Source: Guptibacillus hwajinpoensis
Lineage (GTDB): Bacteria > Bacillota > Bacilli > Bacillales > Guptibacillaceae
DNA: 64,000 nucleotides
Reading direction: 5' to 3'
Assembly: GCF_020171785.1 (NCBI RefSeq)
Contig: NZ_JAIVAE010000002.1
Location: 620,001 to 684,000 of the forward strand
The notes beneath the pieces were generated by a model. That model was not told the DNA's origin. It saw only the letters and a program-made list of their open reading frames with translations, and did no database searches. Within the stretch, counting starts at the first letter, position 1. Each line of letters opens with the position of its first letter. A program made the translations under genes and the position numbers. Shown here one piece after another: positions 25,716 through 34,448 of the stretch.

Positions 25716-27347
25716 TTGAAGAAAATCATAACAATGCTACTTTCCTTGTTGCTTCTTATTGGAATCGTTGGTTGTACAACAACGGAAAATAGCTCATCAA
25801 ATTCAAACTCAGGAAGTGACGATGCAAAGCAAGAAGAGGGTACAAAGGTACTTAAGCTGAATAATGGAAGTGAACCAACTTCATTTGATCCACCAATTGG
25901 TTTTGATAGCGTATCATGGAACGCGTTGAACAACTTAATGGAAGGTTTAACGCGTCTTGATGAGAAGGATCAGCCACAGCCGGCTGCGGCAAAAGAGTGG
26001 GAGCTATCTGAAGATGGCAAAACGTATACGTTCCAATTACGTGAAGATGCGAAGTGGTCGAATGGAGAAGTCGTTACTGCTGATGATTTTGAATATGCCT
26101 GGAAGCGACTAGCGAATCCTGATACGGCATCTCCAGCCGCGTTTCTTGCTTACTTCATCGAAGGGGCGGAAGCATATAATACAGGAGAAGGATCAGAAGA
26201 CGATATGATGGTAAAAGCTGTGGACGAAACGACGCTTGAGGTAACACTTGAAAGTCCCGTTGCTTTCTTTCCTAATTTGATTTCAAACCCGGCTTTCTTC
26301 CCTGTTCATAAGGCGACAGTTGAAGAAAACCCTGAATGGCATACGGAAGCTGATACGTATGTAAGTAATGGACCTTTCAAACTATCAAAATGGGAACATG
26401 ATTCTGAGTTTGAATTTAGTAAGAATGAAAATTATTGGGATGCTGCGAATGTAAAGCTTGACCAAGTAAATTGGGCAATGGTTGATGATACGAATACAGA
26501 GTATCAAATGTATAAAACAGGAGAGCTTCATACTTCTGATGTCCCAGCTGACTTAAGCGAAGAACTTTTCAGCGATGGGAAAGCTCAAGTGGAAGATCAG
26601 TCAGGAACTTATTTCTATCGCTTCAACCTTGAAATGGAGCCTTTCCAGAATGAAAATATTCGAAAAGCGTTTGCAATGGCCGTTGATCAGCAGAAAATTG
26701 TAGAGTTCGTTACGAAGAATGAAGAGAAACCAGCTTACGGTTTTGTTGCATATGGATTTGAAGATGCGGCAGGCGGTGATTTTAGAGAAGTTGGTGGTGA
26801 CCTCGTGACCACAGACGCTGATCAAGCAAAAGAGCTACTTGAAAAAGGGATGGAAGAAGAGGGGTATGATCAACTTCCTACAGTAACCCTGACTTATAAC
26901 ACAAGTGATGATCATAAGAAAATTGCTGAAACGCTACAACAAATGTACAAAGAAGTTCTTGGGGTAGATGTTGAACTAGCGAATCAGGAGTGGAATGTTT
27001 TCTCTGATGAACAAAAGCAACTAAACTTGCAATTCTCAAGAAGCTCATTCCTTGCCGATTATGGCGACCCGATTAACTTTCTTGAAAGTTTCCAAACGGA
27101 TCATTCTATGAACCGTACTGGATGGAGCAACGAGGAATATGATTCTTTAATCGAAAAGGCGAAACAAGAAACGGACGAAGCGAAACGTTTCGAATACATG
27201 CATGATGCAGAAGCACTCTTATTCAAAGAAATGCCGATTTTCCCGATTCATTTCTACAATCAAGTTTACCTTCAGAGTGAAGATGTGACGGGAATTGTTC
27301 GTCACCCTGTAGGATACATGGAACTGAAATGGGCGGATATTAAGTAA
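25716..27347 (+). CDS. dppE: Peptide-binding lipoprotein DppE/OppA family
   Basis: 543 residues, TTG start behind AAGGGGG. Lipoprotein signal peptide with lipobox IVGC, acylated Cys20, then a Ser/Asn-rich linker. The mature part is a family-5 solute-binding protein: LNNGSEPTSFDPPIGFDS, LMEGLTRLD, AKEWELSEDGKTYTFQLREDAKWSNGEVVTADDF. It captures oligo- or dipeptides, in this context probably murein tripeptide (as B. subtilis DppE). Followed by a strong terminator, so the ykf-like genes are separately transcribed or readthrough-dependent. Confidence 0.93.
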   Translation: MKKIITMLLSLLLLIGIVGCTTTENSSSNSNSGSDDAKQEEGTKVLKLNNGSEPTSFDPPIGFDSVSWNALNNLMEGLTRLDEKDQPQPAAAKEWELSEDGKTYTFQLREDAKWSNGEVVTADDFEYAWKRLANPDTASPAAFLAYFIEGAEAYNTGEGSEDDMMVKAVDETTLEVTLESPVAFFPNLISNPAFFPVHKATVEENPEWHTEADTYVSNGPFKLSKWEHDSEFEFSKNENYWDAANVKLDQVNWAMVDDTNTEYQMYKTGELHTSDVPADLSEELFSDGKAQVEDQSGTYFYRFNLEMEPFQNENIRKAFAMAVDQQKIVEFVTKNEEKPAYGFVAYGFEDAAGGDFREVGGDLVTTDADQAKELLEKGMEEEGYDQLPTVTLTYNTSDDHKKIAETLQQMYKEVLGVDVELANQEWNVFSDEQKQLNLQFSRSSFLADYGDPINFLESFQTDHSMNRTGWSNEEYDSLIEKAKQETDEAKRFEYMHDAEALLFKEMPIFPIHFYNQVYLQSEDVTGIVRHPVGYMELKWADIK

Positions 27348-27354
27348 AAGCACG

Positions 27355-27386
27355 GAGCCCGGTTTGAGTAAACCGGGCTCTTTTTT
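27355..27386 (+). terminator. Terminator after dppE
   Basis: 11-bp perfect GC-rich stem (27355-27365 / 27370-27380), 4-base loop, then six T. Confidence 0.93.
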
Positions 27387-27518
27387 ATAAGAAGACTTTT
27401 AAGGAAATATGTAAAAGGGCTATAGTTCTATGTTTATCATTGATAGAATAAACGTGATGAATGTCGTAAGCCTAGTTGAAATTTACCGGATCACGTCCTC
27501 ATGAAAAGGAGAATTTAA

Positions 27519-28619
27519 ATGAAGATCACGAACATTGAAACGTTTTGTGTATCAGTTCCATTGAAGAAACCATTTAAAACGGCGCTTCGAACGGTAACAG
27601 AGGCTGAAGCTGTGATGGTGAAAATCGAAGCAGAAGAATTAGTAGGTTTTGGTGAAGCTCCGCCAACGGTAGTGATTACGGGGGAGAGTCTGGCTAGTAT
27701 TAATTCAGCAATACAACATGTGATTAAACCGAAACTAATTGGAATGAACCTCACAGAATATGAATCTATCTTCCACCAACTTCACAATGCGATGATCGGA
27801 AACACAAGTGCGAAAGCTGCGGTCGATATGGCCATTTATGACCTTATATCGAAAAAAAGTTCTCTTCCTTTATATCAGTTTTTAGGCGGTTATCGGAACA
27901 CGATGCAAACGGACTACACCGTAAGCGTGAATGATCCTAATGAAATGGCTAATGATGCAGTCCAGTACATAGAAGATGGCTTTACCATTTTAAAAGTAAA
28001 AGTTGGAAAAGATACGATCCAAAATGATCTAAATCGCATTAGAGAAATTAGAAAACGCATTCAAAACGATGCCTGTATCCGATTAGATGCAAATCAAGGT
28101 TGGACGGCTAAAGAAGCCATTTATGCCATTCGTCAAATGGAAGAGGAAGGGCTAAACATTGAGCTAGTTGAACAGCCGGTACATAGAAAAGACTTAGAGG
28201 GATTGAAGAAAGTAACGGATGCTGTACTGACACCAATTATGGCAGACGAGAGCGTATTTTCACCTCAAGACGCTCTTCAAGTCATTCAAATGCGTGCAAG
28301 TGATCTTATTAATATTAAACTGATGAAATCTGGAGGCATTCACCAGGCACTTAAAATTAACGCACTTGCTGAGACGGCTGGAATGGAGTGTATGGTTGGC
28401 AGTATGATTGAATCCCGTGTAGGCATAACTGCTGCTGCTCATTTTGCTGCAAGTCAACGAAACATTACTCGATTTGATTTTGATGCGCCCCTTATGTTTC
28501 AAGATGATCTCGTTCAAGGTGGCGTTCACTATAGGAGGAATGTGATGACTTTTACGGAGACTCCAGGATTAGGAATTCACACAATTGAAAAGGATGGGAT
28601 GACAATTGGAATTGACTAG
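27519..28619 (+). CDS. ykfB: Dipeptide epimerase (L-Ala-D/L-Glu type), enolase superfamily
   Basis: 366 residues, normal length. Catalytic KVKVGKD (second Lys of KxK), metal ligands in RLDANQGW, ELVEQPV and MADESVF, and the second catalytic Lys in INIKLMKSGG. SMIESRVGITAAAHF is the substrate-specificity region of Ala-Glu epimerases. It isomerises L-Ala-D-Glu from peptidoglycan to L-Ala-L-Glu, which peptidases can cut. ATG start with AAAAGGAG. It overlaps the next gene by 14 bases. Confidence 0.93.
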   Translation: MKITNIETFCVSVPLKKPFKTALRTVTEAEAVMVKIEAEELVGFGEAPPTVVITGESLASINSAIQHVIKPKLIGMNLTEYESIFHQLHNAMIGNTSAKAAVDMAIYDLISKKSSLPLYQFLGGYRNTMQTDYTVSVNDPNEMANDAVQYIEDGFTILKVKVGKDTIQNDLNRIREIRKRIQNDACIRLDANQGWTAKEAIYAIRQMEEEGLNIELVEQPVHRKDLEGLKKVTDAVLTPIMADESVFSPQDALQVIQMRASDLINIKLMKSGGIHQALKINALAETAGMECMVGSMIESRVGITAAAHFAASQRNITRFDFDAPLMFQDDLVQGGVHYRRNVMTFTETPGLGIHTIEKDGMTIGID

Positions 28620-29514
28620 AAAAACAATCGCTGTAACAGTAGCAACCTTATGGACATCGCCAGAAAAAGCACGATCGATTGACAAGAATGCTCTTACAAA
28701 TCCTGTACAATTAATTGACTGGTTGGAGCCGTTAACATATACAGAAAGACTTGAGTTATGTGATCAAAATCATATCCAATCACAAGTATTATACGGGGAA
28801 GAAGTCATTGTACTTGATCAACGAGGGAATTGGTCATACGTTCTAGTACCTTCTCAACCTTCTTCAAAAGATGAAAGAGGCTATCCAGGATGGATTCCGA
28901 CAGTTCAGCTATCGAGTCGAATACCTGATCCTAATTCCTTATGTGTTTCAACAAACAAACATGGTGCTAAACTACGAGACGTGACTAAAAACAGCGAGAT
29001 GCTATTAAGTTATCAAACGATTCTACCTGTACTCGATGAGCAAAAGTTGGAATATGTCGTTTGGACCCCTCATGGGGAGGGACGATTAGATAAGGAAGAT
29101 GTTACACTTTGGAGAAAGAACGAGCAAGTGGGGACAGGGGATGAGCTTGTTCACGAAGCTGAAAAGTTTATTGGTCTTCTTTATTTATGGGGAGGCATGT
29201 CTTCTTATGGGTACGATTGTTCAGGGTTTAGCTATAATATGGCGAGGTCTATTGGCTGTACAATTCCGCGTGATGCACATGACCAATTGAAAAGTGGGGA
29301 AGCCGTCGAAGAAGGACAGTGGAAAAAAGGAGATTTGCTCTTTTTTGCTTATGAACAAGGGAAAGGATCGGTTCACCATGTTGGCATTTATTATGGAGAC
29401 GGGAAAATGATTCATTCTCCTAGTACAGGTCGATTTATTGAAGTTACACCACTTAAAGGAACAATTTACGAGGAAGAATTGTGTGGGGTCGTACGTTATT
29501 GGGGGAAAAATTGA
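28606..29514 (+). CDS. ykfC: Gamma-D-glutamyl-L-diamino acid endopeptidase (NlpC/P60), YkfC type
   Basis: 302 residues, TTG start (AAGGATGGGA upstream) inside the end of ykfB. No signal peptide, so cytosolic. Two SH3b-like domains (about 1-165, GEEVIVLDQRGNWSYV and GWIPTVQL) precede the NlpC/P60 domain with catalytic Cys in YGYDCSGFSYN, His in VHHVGIYYG and the following HSPS polar residue. The enzyme cuts between D-Glu and the diamino acid in peptides with a free N-terminal L-Ala. It works just before or with the epimerase in recycling. Confidence 0.92.
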   Translation: MELTRKTIAVTVATLWTSPEKARSIDKNALTNPVQLIDWLEPLTYTERLELCDQNHIQSQVLYGEEVIVLDQRGNWSYVLVPSQPSSKDERGYPGWIPTVQLSSRIPDPNSLCVSTNKHGAKLRDVTKNSEMLLSYQTILPVLDEQKLEYVVWTPHGEGRLDKEDVTLWRKNEQVGTGDELVHEAEKFIGLLYLWGGMSSYGYDCSGFSYNMARSIGCTIPRDAHDQLKSGEAVEEGQWKKGDLLFFAYEQGKGSVHHVGIYYGDGKMIHSPSTGRFIEVTPLKGTIYEEELCGVVRYWGKN

Positions 29515-30296
29515 TGCAGTTTGGACAGGTGAAAGAAAAAATCCTAGAGTGTTTTCACGGGCTTGAAGGGAATCAATCGATTTATGTATCGACCCCTGAT
29601 GGCGAAATCGCGTTACATGCTGATCAGCCAGTATCCTCAGCAAGTATTATTAAAATTGCCATCTTGCTTGAAGCATTAAAACAAGTCGACGATGAACAGT
29701 TGAAAATCGATCAGGTTGTCCAAATCGATAACGTAAATTATGTTTGGGGAGCCGGAGTGATAAACCATCTTTCACGTGATTATCAATGGAAGTTAGCTGA
29801 CCTCCTTAAGTTGATGATCATATCCTCTGATAACACTGCAACGAATCAGCTAATTGATTTAGTTGGCGAACACAACATTAATCATACAATGAAAGCAGCA
29901 GGAGCCTTTCATTCAAAGCTTATGAGAAAGATGATGGACCGAGATGCTCTTAAATCAGGATTGGACAACATGCTCAGTGGGAAAGACACCTATTTACTAT
30001 TGCGTGAATTTGTTACCCAGCATTTACTATCGCAATCTTCCATGAAATGGGGAGTAGAGGTTCTATTACAGCAGCAGTTTAAAGATAAGTTTCCAAGCAA
30101 AATTTCTACTATAAAAGAAATTTTGCTTGCTCACAAAACCGGAGAACTGAATGGAGTCGAACATGATGCTGGCATACTGTTTACTTCTAATGGTCCTGTG
30201 GTTTATGCCTTTTTAACAGCAGGCTTATTGGAGAATCGTTATGGGCGAGAAGCTATCGCGAATGCAGGCAGGTTGTTGTATGACTTTTACGAGTAA
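29514..30296 (+). CDS. Cytosolic class A beta-lactamase-fold serine hydrolase
   Basis: 260 residues from ATG 29514, which overlaps the ykfC stop (ATGA) and has GGGGGAA upstream. All three class A motifs are present: SIIK with nucleophile Ser44 and Lys47, SDN at 105-107, KTG at 208-210. No signal peptide is present; the N-terminus is hydrophilic. Coupling to epimerase and endopeptidase genes suggests that it acts on a murein-derived peptide or amide in the cytosol, instead of on extracellular antibiotics. A leaderless or non-classically exported penicillinase is less likely. Ends at a hairpin. Confidence 0.85.
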   Translation: MQFGQVKEKILECFHGLEGNQSIYVSTPDGEIALHADQPVSSASIIKIAILLEALKQVDDEQLKIDQVVQIDNVNYVWGAGVINHLSRDYQWKLADLLKLMIISSDNTATNQLIDLVGEHNINHTMKAAGAFHSKLMRKMMDRDALKSGLDNMLSGKDTYLLLREFVTQHLLSQSSMKWGVEVLLQQQFKDKFPSKISTIKEILLAHKTGELNGVEHDAGILFTSNGPVVYAFLTAGLLENRYGREAIANAGRLLYDFYE

Positions 30297-30312
30297 TTGA
30301 TCGATATCGAAA

Positions 30313-30343
30313 ACGCTGTCCAAAAGTGGAGAGCGTCTTTTTT
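30313..30343 (+). terminator. Bidirectional hairpin after the serine hydrolase gene
   Basis: 10-bp stem with one G-G mismatch (30313-30322 / 30327-30336), followed by a T run, between convergent genes. Confidence 0.7.
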
Positions 30344-30349
30344 ATATGA

Positions 30350-30844
30350 TTAAGGTCCTATTGTTACAGAAGTGCCAATTGGAATCGTATTGGCGAGTTG
30401 TTCCACATCTTGGTTATACATGCGAATACAGCCTCTCGAGACGTATTTTCCAATTGAGGATGGATCATTTGTACCATGAATGCCGTAATGGATCTTTGAA
30501 ATACTCATCCACATTGTTCCAAATGGGCCTCCAGGATTTGGCGCTTTATTAATAATAATAAACTTTCCGGTAGGCGTATCGTGAAGCATACGGCCAACGC
30601 CGACAGGGTATACCTTTACAGTAGACCCATTTTTTAGAAGCGTAAGTGTACGATTAGTTAACGAAACATAAATCGTAAAGGGTAGTGTGTTTGGATCCGG
30701 GTATCCTGGAATTTCAATGAGCTGGCCAGGATATATGAGGTTTGGGTTGGCTAGTGAATTTGCCATAATGAGTTGCGAAACAGGAATACGGTAATCACCA
30801 CTAATCGAAGACAACGTTTCACCTGATTTTACAATGTGCTGCAA
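30350..30844 (-). CDS. ykuD: L,D-transpeptidase YkuD with LysM domain
   Basis: 164 residues, identical in length to B. subtilis YkuD. TTG start behind a perfect AAGGAGG. LysM (1-46, [19 protein letters not shown]) binds peptidoglycan; the YkuD domain carries HGTND (His about 123) and SRGCIRM (Cys about 139). It makes 3-3 cross-links. No classical signal peptide, as is also true of the B. subtilis enzyme, which is found in the spore coat. Convergent with the recycling operon. Confidence 0.93.
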   Translation of the reverse strand: MQHIVKSGETLSSISGDYRIPVSQLIMANSLANPNLIYPGQLIEIPGYPDPNTLPFTIYVSLTNRTLTLLKNGSTVKVYPVGVGRMLHDTPTGKFIIINKAPNPGGPFGTMWMSISKIHYGIHGTNDPSSIGKYVSRGCIRMYNQDVEQLANTIPIGTSVTIGP

Positions 30845-30888
30845 AATGAAACCTCCTTAAACAATGTTATATGAAGGGAATGAGAACA

Positions 30889-31389
30889 ATGAATGTCATT
30901 ATCGTTTCAGATACGCATATGCCACGGATGGGAAAGCGACTTCCTGAAGTTTTACGAAAGGAACTTTTGGGAGCAGATCTCATCATCCATCTAGGGGACT
31001 GGAGTACAAAACAAGTGTATGAAGAATTAAAGTCGTATGCACCTGTAACAGGAGTTTATGGTAATGCTGACGAAGCTTTTTTTATTAAACAATTTAACGA
31101 TAAACTTGTCCTTGACTTGGAATCTCATCGCATAGGCATTACGCATGGGCATGGTAAAGGAAAAACAACAGAGCAAAGAGTGATAGCTCAATTCGAACAT
31201 GAAGACGTAGAAATAATTCTCTTTGGGCATTCACACATCCCTCTTCATAAAGAGTATGAAGGGAGAATCCTCTTTAATCCTGGATCCCCAACTGATAAGC
31301 GAAAACAGTCCCATTACTCCTTTGGTAAATTGAGCGTAGTACGAAATCAGCCTCTTTACATCGAACATGTTTTCTTTCTGAAAAAATAG
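30889..31389 (+). CDS. YfcE/MJ0936-type metallophosphoesterase
   Basis: 166 residues from ATG 30889, which is 9 bases after AAGGGA. Calcineurin-like metal motifs in order: SDTHMPR, HLGDW, VYGNAD, THGHGKG and FGHSHIP. The family (YfcE, YsnB) hydrolyses phosphodiesters in vitro; the natural substrate is not known. Stand-alone gene, divergent from ykuD. Confidence 0.9.
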   Translation: MNVIIVSDTHMPRMGKRLPEVLRKELLGADLIIHLGDWSTKQVYEELKSYAPVTGVYGNADEAFFIKQFNDKLVLDLESHRIGITHGHGKGKTTEQRVIAQFEHEDVEIILFGHSHIPLHKEYEGRILFNPGSPTDKRKQSHYSFGKLSVVRNQPLYIEHVFFLKK

Positions 31390-31426
31390 GGCATTACGTT
31401 AAAAACAAGCTTTTGTGCATAAAATG

Positions 31427-31455
31427 TTGAACTATTTCCGGCTAATATGTATAAT
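31427..31455 (+). promoter_or_regulatory. Sigma-A promoter of the first carotenoid operon
   Basis: TTGAAC (31427-31432), 17-bp spacer, perfect TATAAT (31450-31455), 54 bases before the first desaturase. Confidence 0.72.
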
Positions 31456-31508
31456 GTTTGTATAACATATGTGCGAAGTTTCATATGCGGATGGAAGGGG
31501 AACTAATC

Positions 31509-33008
31509 ATGTCAATAAAAAAACGAGTTATCGTAATCGGGGCTGGACCAGGGGGGCTTACAGCCGCCATGCTTCTAGCAAGTAAAGGACATTCGGTTAC
31601 AGTCTATGAGAAACAGTCCTATGTCGGTGGTCGAACCTCGGGGTTTGAGCGAGGCGGCTATCGTTTTGATAGAGGGCCAACCTTCCTTAACATGCCGCAT
31701 ATTCTTGAAGAAATGTTTGAAGAATCTGGACGGAATGTACACGACTATCTTGATTTAATCGAGATTGATCCCATGTACGAATTGAAGTTCGATGATGTGT
31801 CTTTTTATCCTACTCGAGATCAGGATGAGATGGTACGTAGAATTGAACAAACTTTTCCTGGCGATGGAGAAGGATATAGACGCTTTATGAAAGAAGAGAA
31901 AGAGAAATTTGAAGCGCTGATGCCTATACTCCAAAATAAACATGATTCTCTCCTTGACTATGGAAGATGGCGGTTTGTAAAAGCATTACCAAAGTTAACA
32001 GTTACGGATAGTGTTTATAAACGCTTGTCTCATTATTTTCAGGATGAACGGCTGCGATTATCATTTACATTTCAGGCGAAATACCTTGGGATGTCCCCAT
32101 GGGAATGTCCCGGTGCATTTACGATTCTATCTTATATGGAGCATGCTTACGGAATCTTTCATCCGATCGGAGGGCTAAATCAAATTCCAGAAGCCATGGC
32201 TAAAGTAATCAAAGAAGAAGGCGGAGACGTATATACGAATAAAGGTGTTAAACAACTTCTGTTGGATGGGAAAACAGTGAAAGGTGTGGAACTCGAAGAT
32301 GGGTCTGTGGAGTATGCAGATGAAGTTGTCATTAATGCAGACTTTGCCCATGCTGTCAATCACCTCATTCCTTCAGGATCTGTGAAAAAGTATACACCTG
32401 AAAAAATGGAGCAGAAAAAGTACTCCTGTTCTGCATTTATGCTTTATCTAGGTGTTAATAAGAAATATGACTTACCTCATCATTCAATCATTTTCTCTTC
32501 TGACTATAAAAAGAACGTAGAAGAGCTTACAAAGCAAAAGATCCTTTCAGAAGACCCGTCTATTTATGTTCAGAATGCTTCTGTCACAGATGACACCCTA
32601 GCACCAGAAGGAAAATCTTCTATCTATATCCTCGCTCCAGTTCCAAATAACTTTAGTTTAGTAGATTGGGAAGAGCGAAAAGGCGATTTTAGAAGGTTAG
32701 TTCTTGATCAACTTGAACAAAGAACGGGATTCAAAGATATTGAGCAACACATTGAAGTAGAAGAAATGTACACACCTACGGACTGGGAAATGGATTTAAA
32801 CGTTTATAAAGGCGCGACGTTTAACCTTGCTCATAATCTTCCACAAATGATGTATTTCAGGCCTCCCAATCAATTTAAAGAGCTAAATAACTGCTGGTTG
32901 GTTGGCGGAGGAACTCATCCTGGAAGTGGGCTTCCTACTATAATGGAGTCAGCACGGATTACGAGCAAAATGCTTCATGAGCAGGCGTCATTGGAGAGTG
33001 TGAAATGA
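31509..33008 (+). CDS. Carotenoid desaturase, CrtI/CrtN family (paralogue A)
   Basis: 499 residues from ATG 31509 behind AAGGGGAAC. N-terminal FAD motif GAGPGGLTAAMLLASKGH, then GGRTSGFERGGYRFDRGPTF; C-terminal GGGTHPGSGLPTIMESAR closes the FAD site. The insert FQAKYLGMSPWECPGAFTILSYMEH resembles CrtI-type phytoene desaturases more than staphylococcal CrtN. It introduces double bonds into the polyene. Its stop overlaps paralogue B (ATGA), and the synthase follows, so the three enzymes are made together. Which desaturation steps each paralogue does cannot be read from sequence. Confidence 0.85.
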   Translation: MSIKKRVIVIGAGPGGLTAAMLLASKGHSVTVYEKQSYVGGRTSGFERGGYRFDRGPTFLNMPHILEEMFEESGRNVHDYLDLIEIDPMYELKFDDVSFYPTRDQDEMVRRIEQTFPGDGEGYRRFMKEEKEKFEALMPILQNKHDSLLDYGRWRFVKALPKLTVTDSVYKRLSHYFQDERLRLSFTFQAKYLGMSPWECPGAFTILSYMEHAYGIFHPIGGLNQIPEAMAKVIKEEGGDVYTNKGVKQLLLDGKTVKGVELEDGSVEYADEVVINADFAHAVNHLIPSGSVKKYTPEKMEQKKYSCSAFMLYLGVNKKYDLPHHSIIFSSDYKKNVEELTKQKILSEDPSIYVQNASVTDDTLAPEGKSSIYILAPVPNNFSLVDWEERKGDFRRLVLDQLEQRTGFKDIEQHIEVEEMYTPTDWEMDLNVYKGATFNLAHNLPQMMYFRPPNQFKELNNCWLVGGGTHPGSGLPTIMESARITSKMLHEQASLESVK

Positions 33009-34441
33009 CGATCGGTATTGTAGGTGGAGGGATTGGCGGAATGCTTTCTGCGCTCCTCCTTTCACAAAAGGGATACAAAGTTGACATACATGAAAAAGCA
33101 TCATCATTAGGTGGAAGACTTGCATTTATTGAAAAAGATGGTTTCAAGATTGATAAAGGACCGACAATTGTGCTTCTTCCAGAAATGATTTATGAGTTTT
33201 TGGATAAAGCAGGTATTCCGAGGGAAGAAGTCCAGATGGTAAGGTGTGACCCGCTGTATCGTATGATTTACCCTAACGGAGAAACGTTTACAAAAACGAG
33301 CGATATTGACAAGCAGTTAAAAGAAATTAATCGCATGTTCCCTGGTGAGAAACAGAACTTTCTCTCATACATCGAGGATATGCGTGAACGATTTATTAAA
33401 GGGAAAGCCGCATTTCTTGAACGGTCCTTTGTTAATCGGAAAGATTTCTTTACACCTAGTAATATAAAGCTTCTTCTCGAATTAAAAGCTTATCAATCTG
33501 TTCAATCACAAGTTTCAGATTATTTCACAGATGAGCGATTGCAGGATGCCTTTTCCTTACAAACTCTTTATATTGGTGGTAATCCATCTGCTTCACCTGC
33601 TCTCTATTCACTTGTTCCATTTAGCGAGTATGAACATGGAATTTGGTATATCAAAGGAGGGTATGCGAGTCTTATTACTGTATTAGAAAAACATCTTCAT
33701 CTACAAAATATTTCAGTTCACCTAGAATCCAATGTAGAGGAACTTCTTATCGATGGTGATGTATGTAAAGGGATTCGTACTTCGAGTGGCGAACATTATT
33801 ATGATAAAGTAGTTTACAATGGAGATTTCCCTATGATTAAGCATCTTATAAAGGATGTGAAAGCACCTAGAAAGAAATACAAAGCCTCTTCTGGTTGTCT
33901 GCTCCTTTACATGGGGCTAGACCGAGTTTATGAGAATGCAGATGTTCATCAATTTTTCATGACGGATAACTTTTCTTCTCATATGAAAGACGTCTTTCAA
34001 AGCGGAAAACTGACTGACCAGCCAGCTATTTATACTTTCCATCCTTCTCGAATTGATGAGACGTTAGCCCCTCCTGGTAAAGGTGTATTGTATGTTCTCA
34101 TTCCCGTCCCTTCAGGGGAATCGATTCAATGGGATGAAAAGGAGCATGTAGCCTCCAGAATGATTGAACTTCTTGAATCACGAGGGTTTCCCGGTTTACG
34201 GGAAGCTATCGAATGGATGGAGATTCGAACACCTGCTGATGCAGAAGTGGAAGGGTTGTATAAAGGTGGAAGTTTTGGAATTGCACCGACGCTCACACAA
34301 TCCGGTGCTTTTAGACCACAGGTAAAACCATTTAAATATGAAAATCTTTATGCAGTTGGCGCGTCAATCCATCCTGGTGGTGGCATTCCGATTGTGATGC
34401 AGGGAGCGGATCTTCTTGTAAAAGAAATTGAAAGGGTGTGA
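33005..34441 (+). CDS. Diapophytoene desaturase-like, CrtN family (paralogue B)
   Basis: 478 residues. FAD motif GGGIGGMLSALLLSQKGY; DGFKIDKGPTIVLLPE, FSLQTLYIGGNPSASPALYSLVPF and SIHPGGGIPIVMQGA align well from memory with S. aureus CrtN, which makes 4,4'-diaponeurosporene from C30 diapophytoene. Start overlaps the previous stop by four bases. It is the best CrtN candidate of the four paralogues. Membrane-associated FAD enzyme; cofactor residues appear intact. Confidence 0.85.
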   Translation: MTIGIVGGGIGGMLSALLLSQKGYKVDIHEKASSLGGRLAFIEKDGFKIDKGPTIVLLPEMIYEFLDKAGIPREEVQMVRCDPLYRMIYPNGETFTKTSDIDKQLKEINRMFPGEKQNFLSYIEDMRERFIKGKAAFLERSFVNRKDFFTPSNIKLLLELKAYQSVQSQVSDYFTDERLQDAFSLQTLYIGGNPSASPALYSLVPFSEYEHGIWYIKGGYASLITVLEKHLHLQNISVHLESNVEELLIDGDVCKGIRTSSGEHYYDKVVYNGDFPMIKHLIKDVKAPRKKYKASSGCLLLYMGLDRVYENADVHQFFMTDNFSSHMKDVFQSGKLTDQPAIYTFHPSRIDETLAPPGKGVLYVLIPVPSGESIQWDEKEHVASRMIELLESRGFPGLREAIEWMEIRTPADAEVEGLYKGGSFGIAPTLTQSGAFRPQVKPFKYENLYAVGASIHPGGGIPIVMQGADLLVKEIERV

Positions 34442-34448
34442 ACGAAAG

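Noticed and set aside
29514-30296. Acquired beta-lactamase resistance gene
   Set aside because: No signal peptide, no mobile element nearby, and translation is coupled to the recycling gene ykfC.
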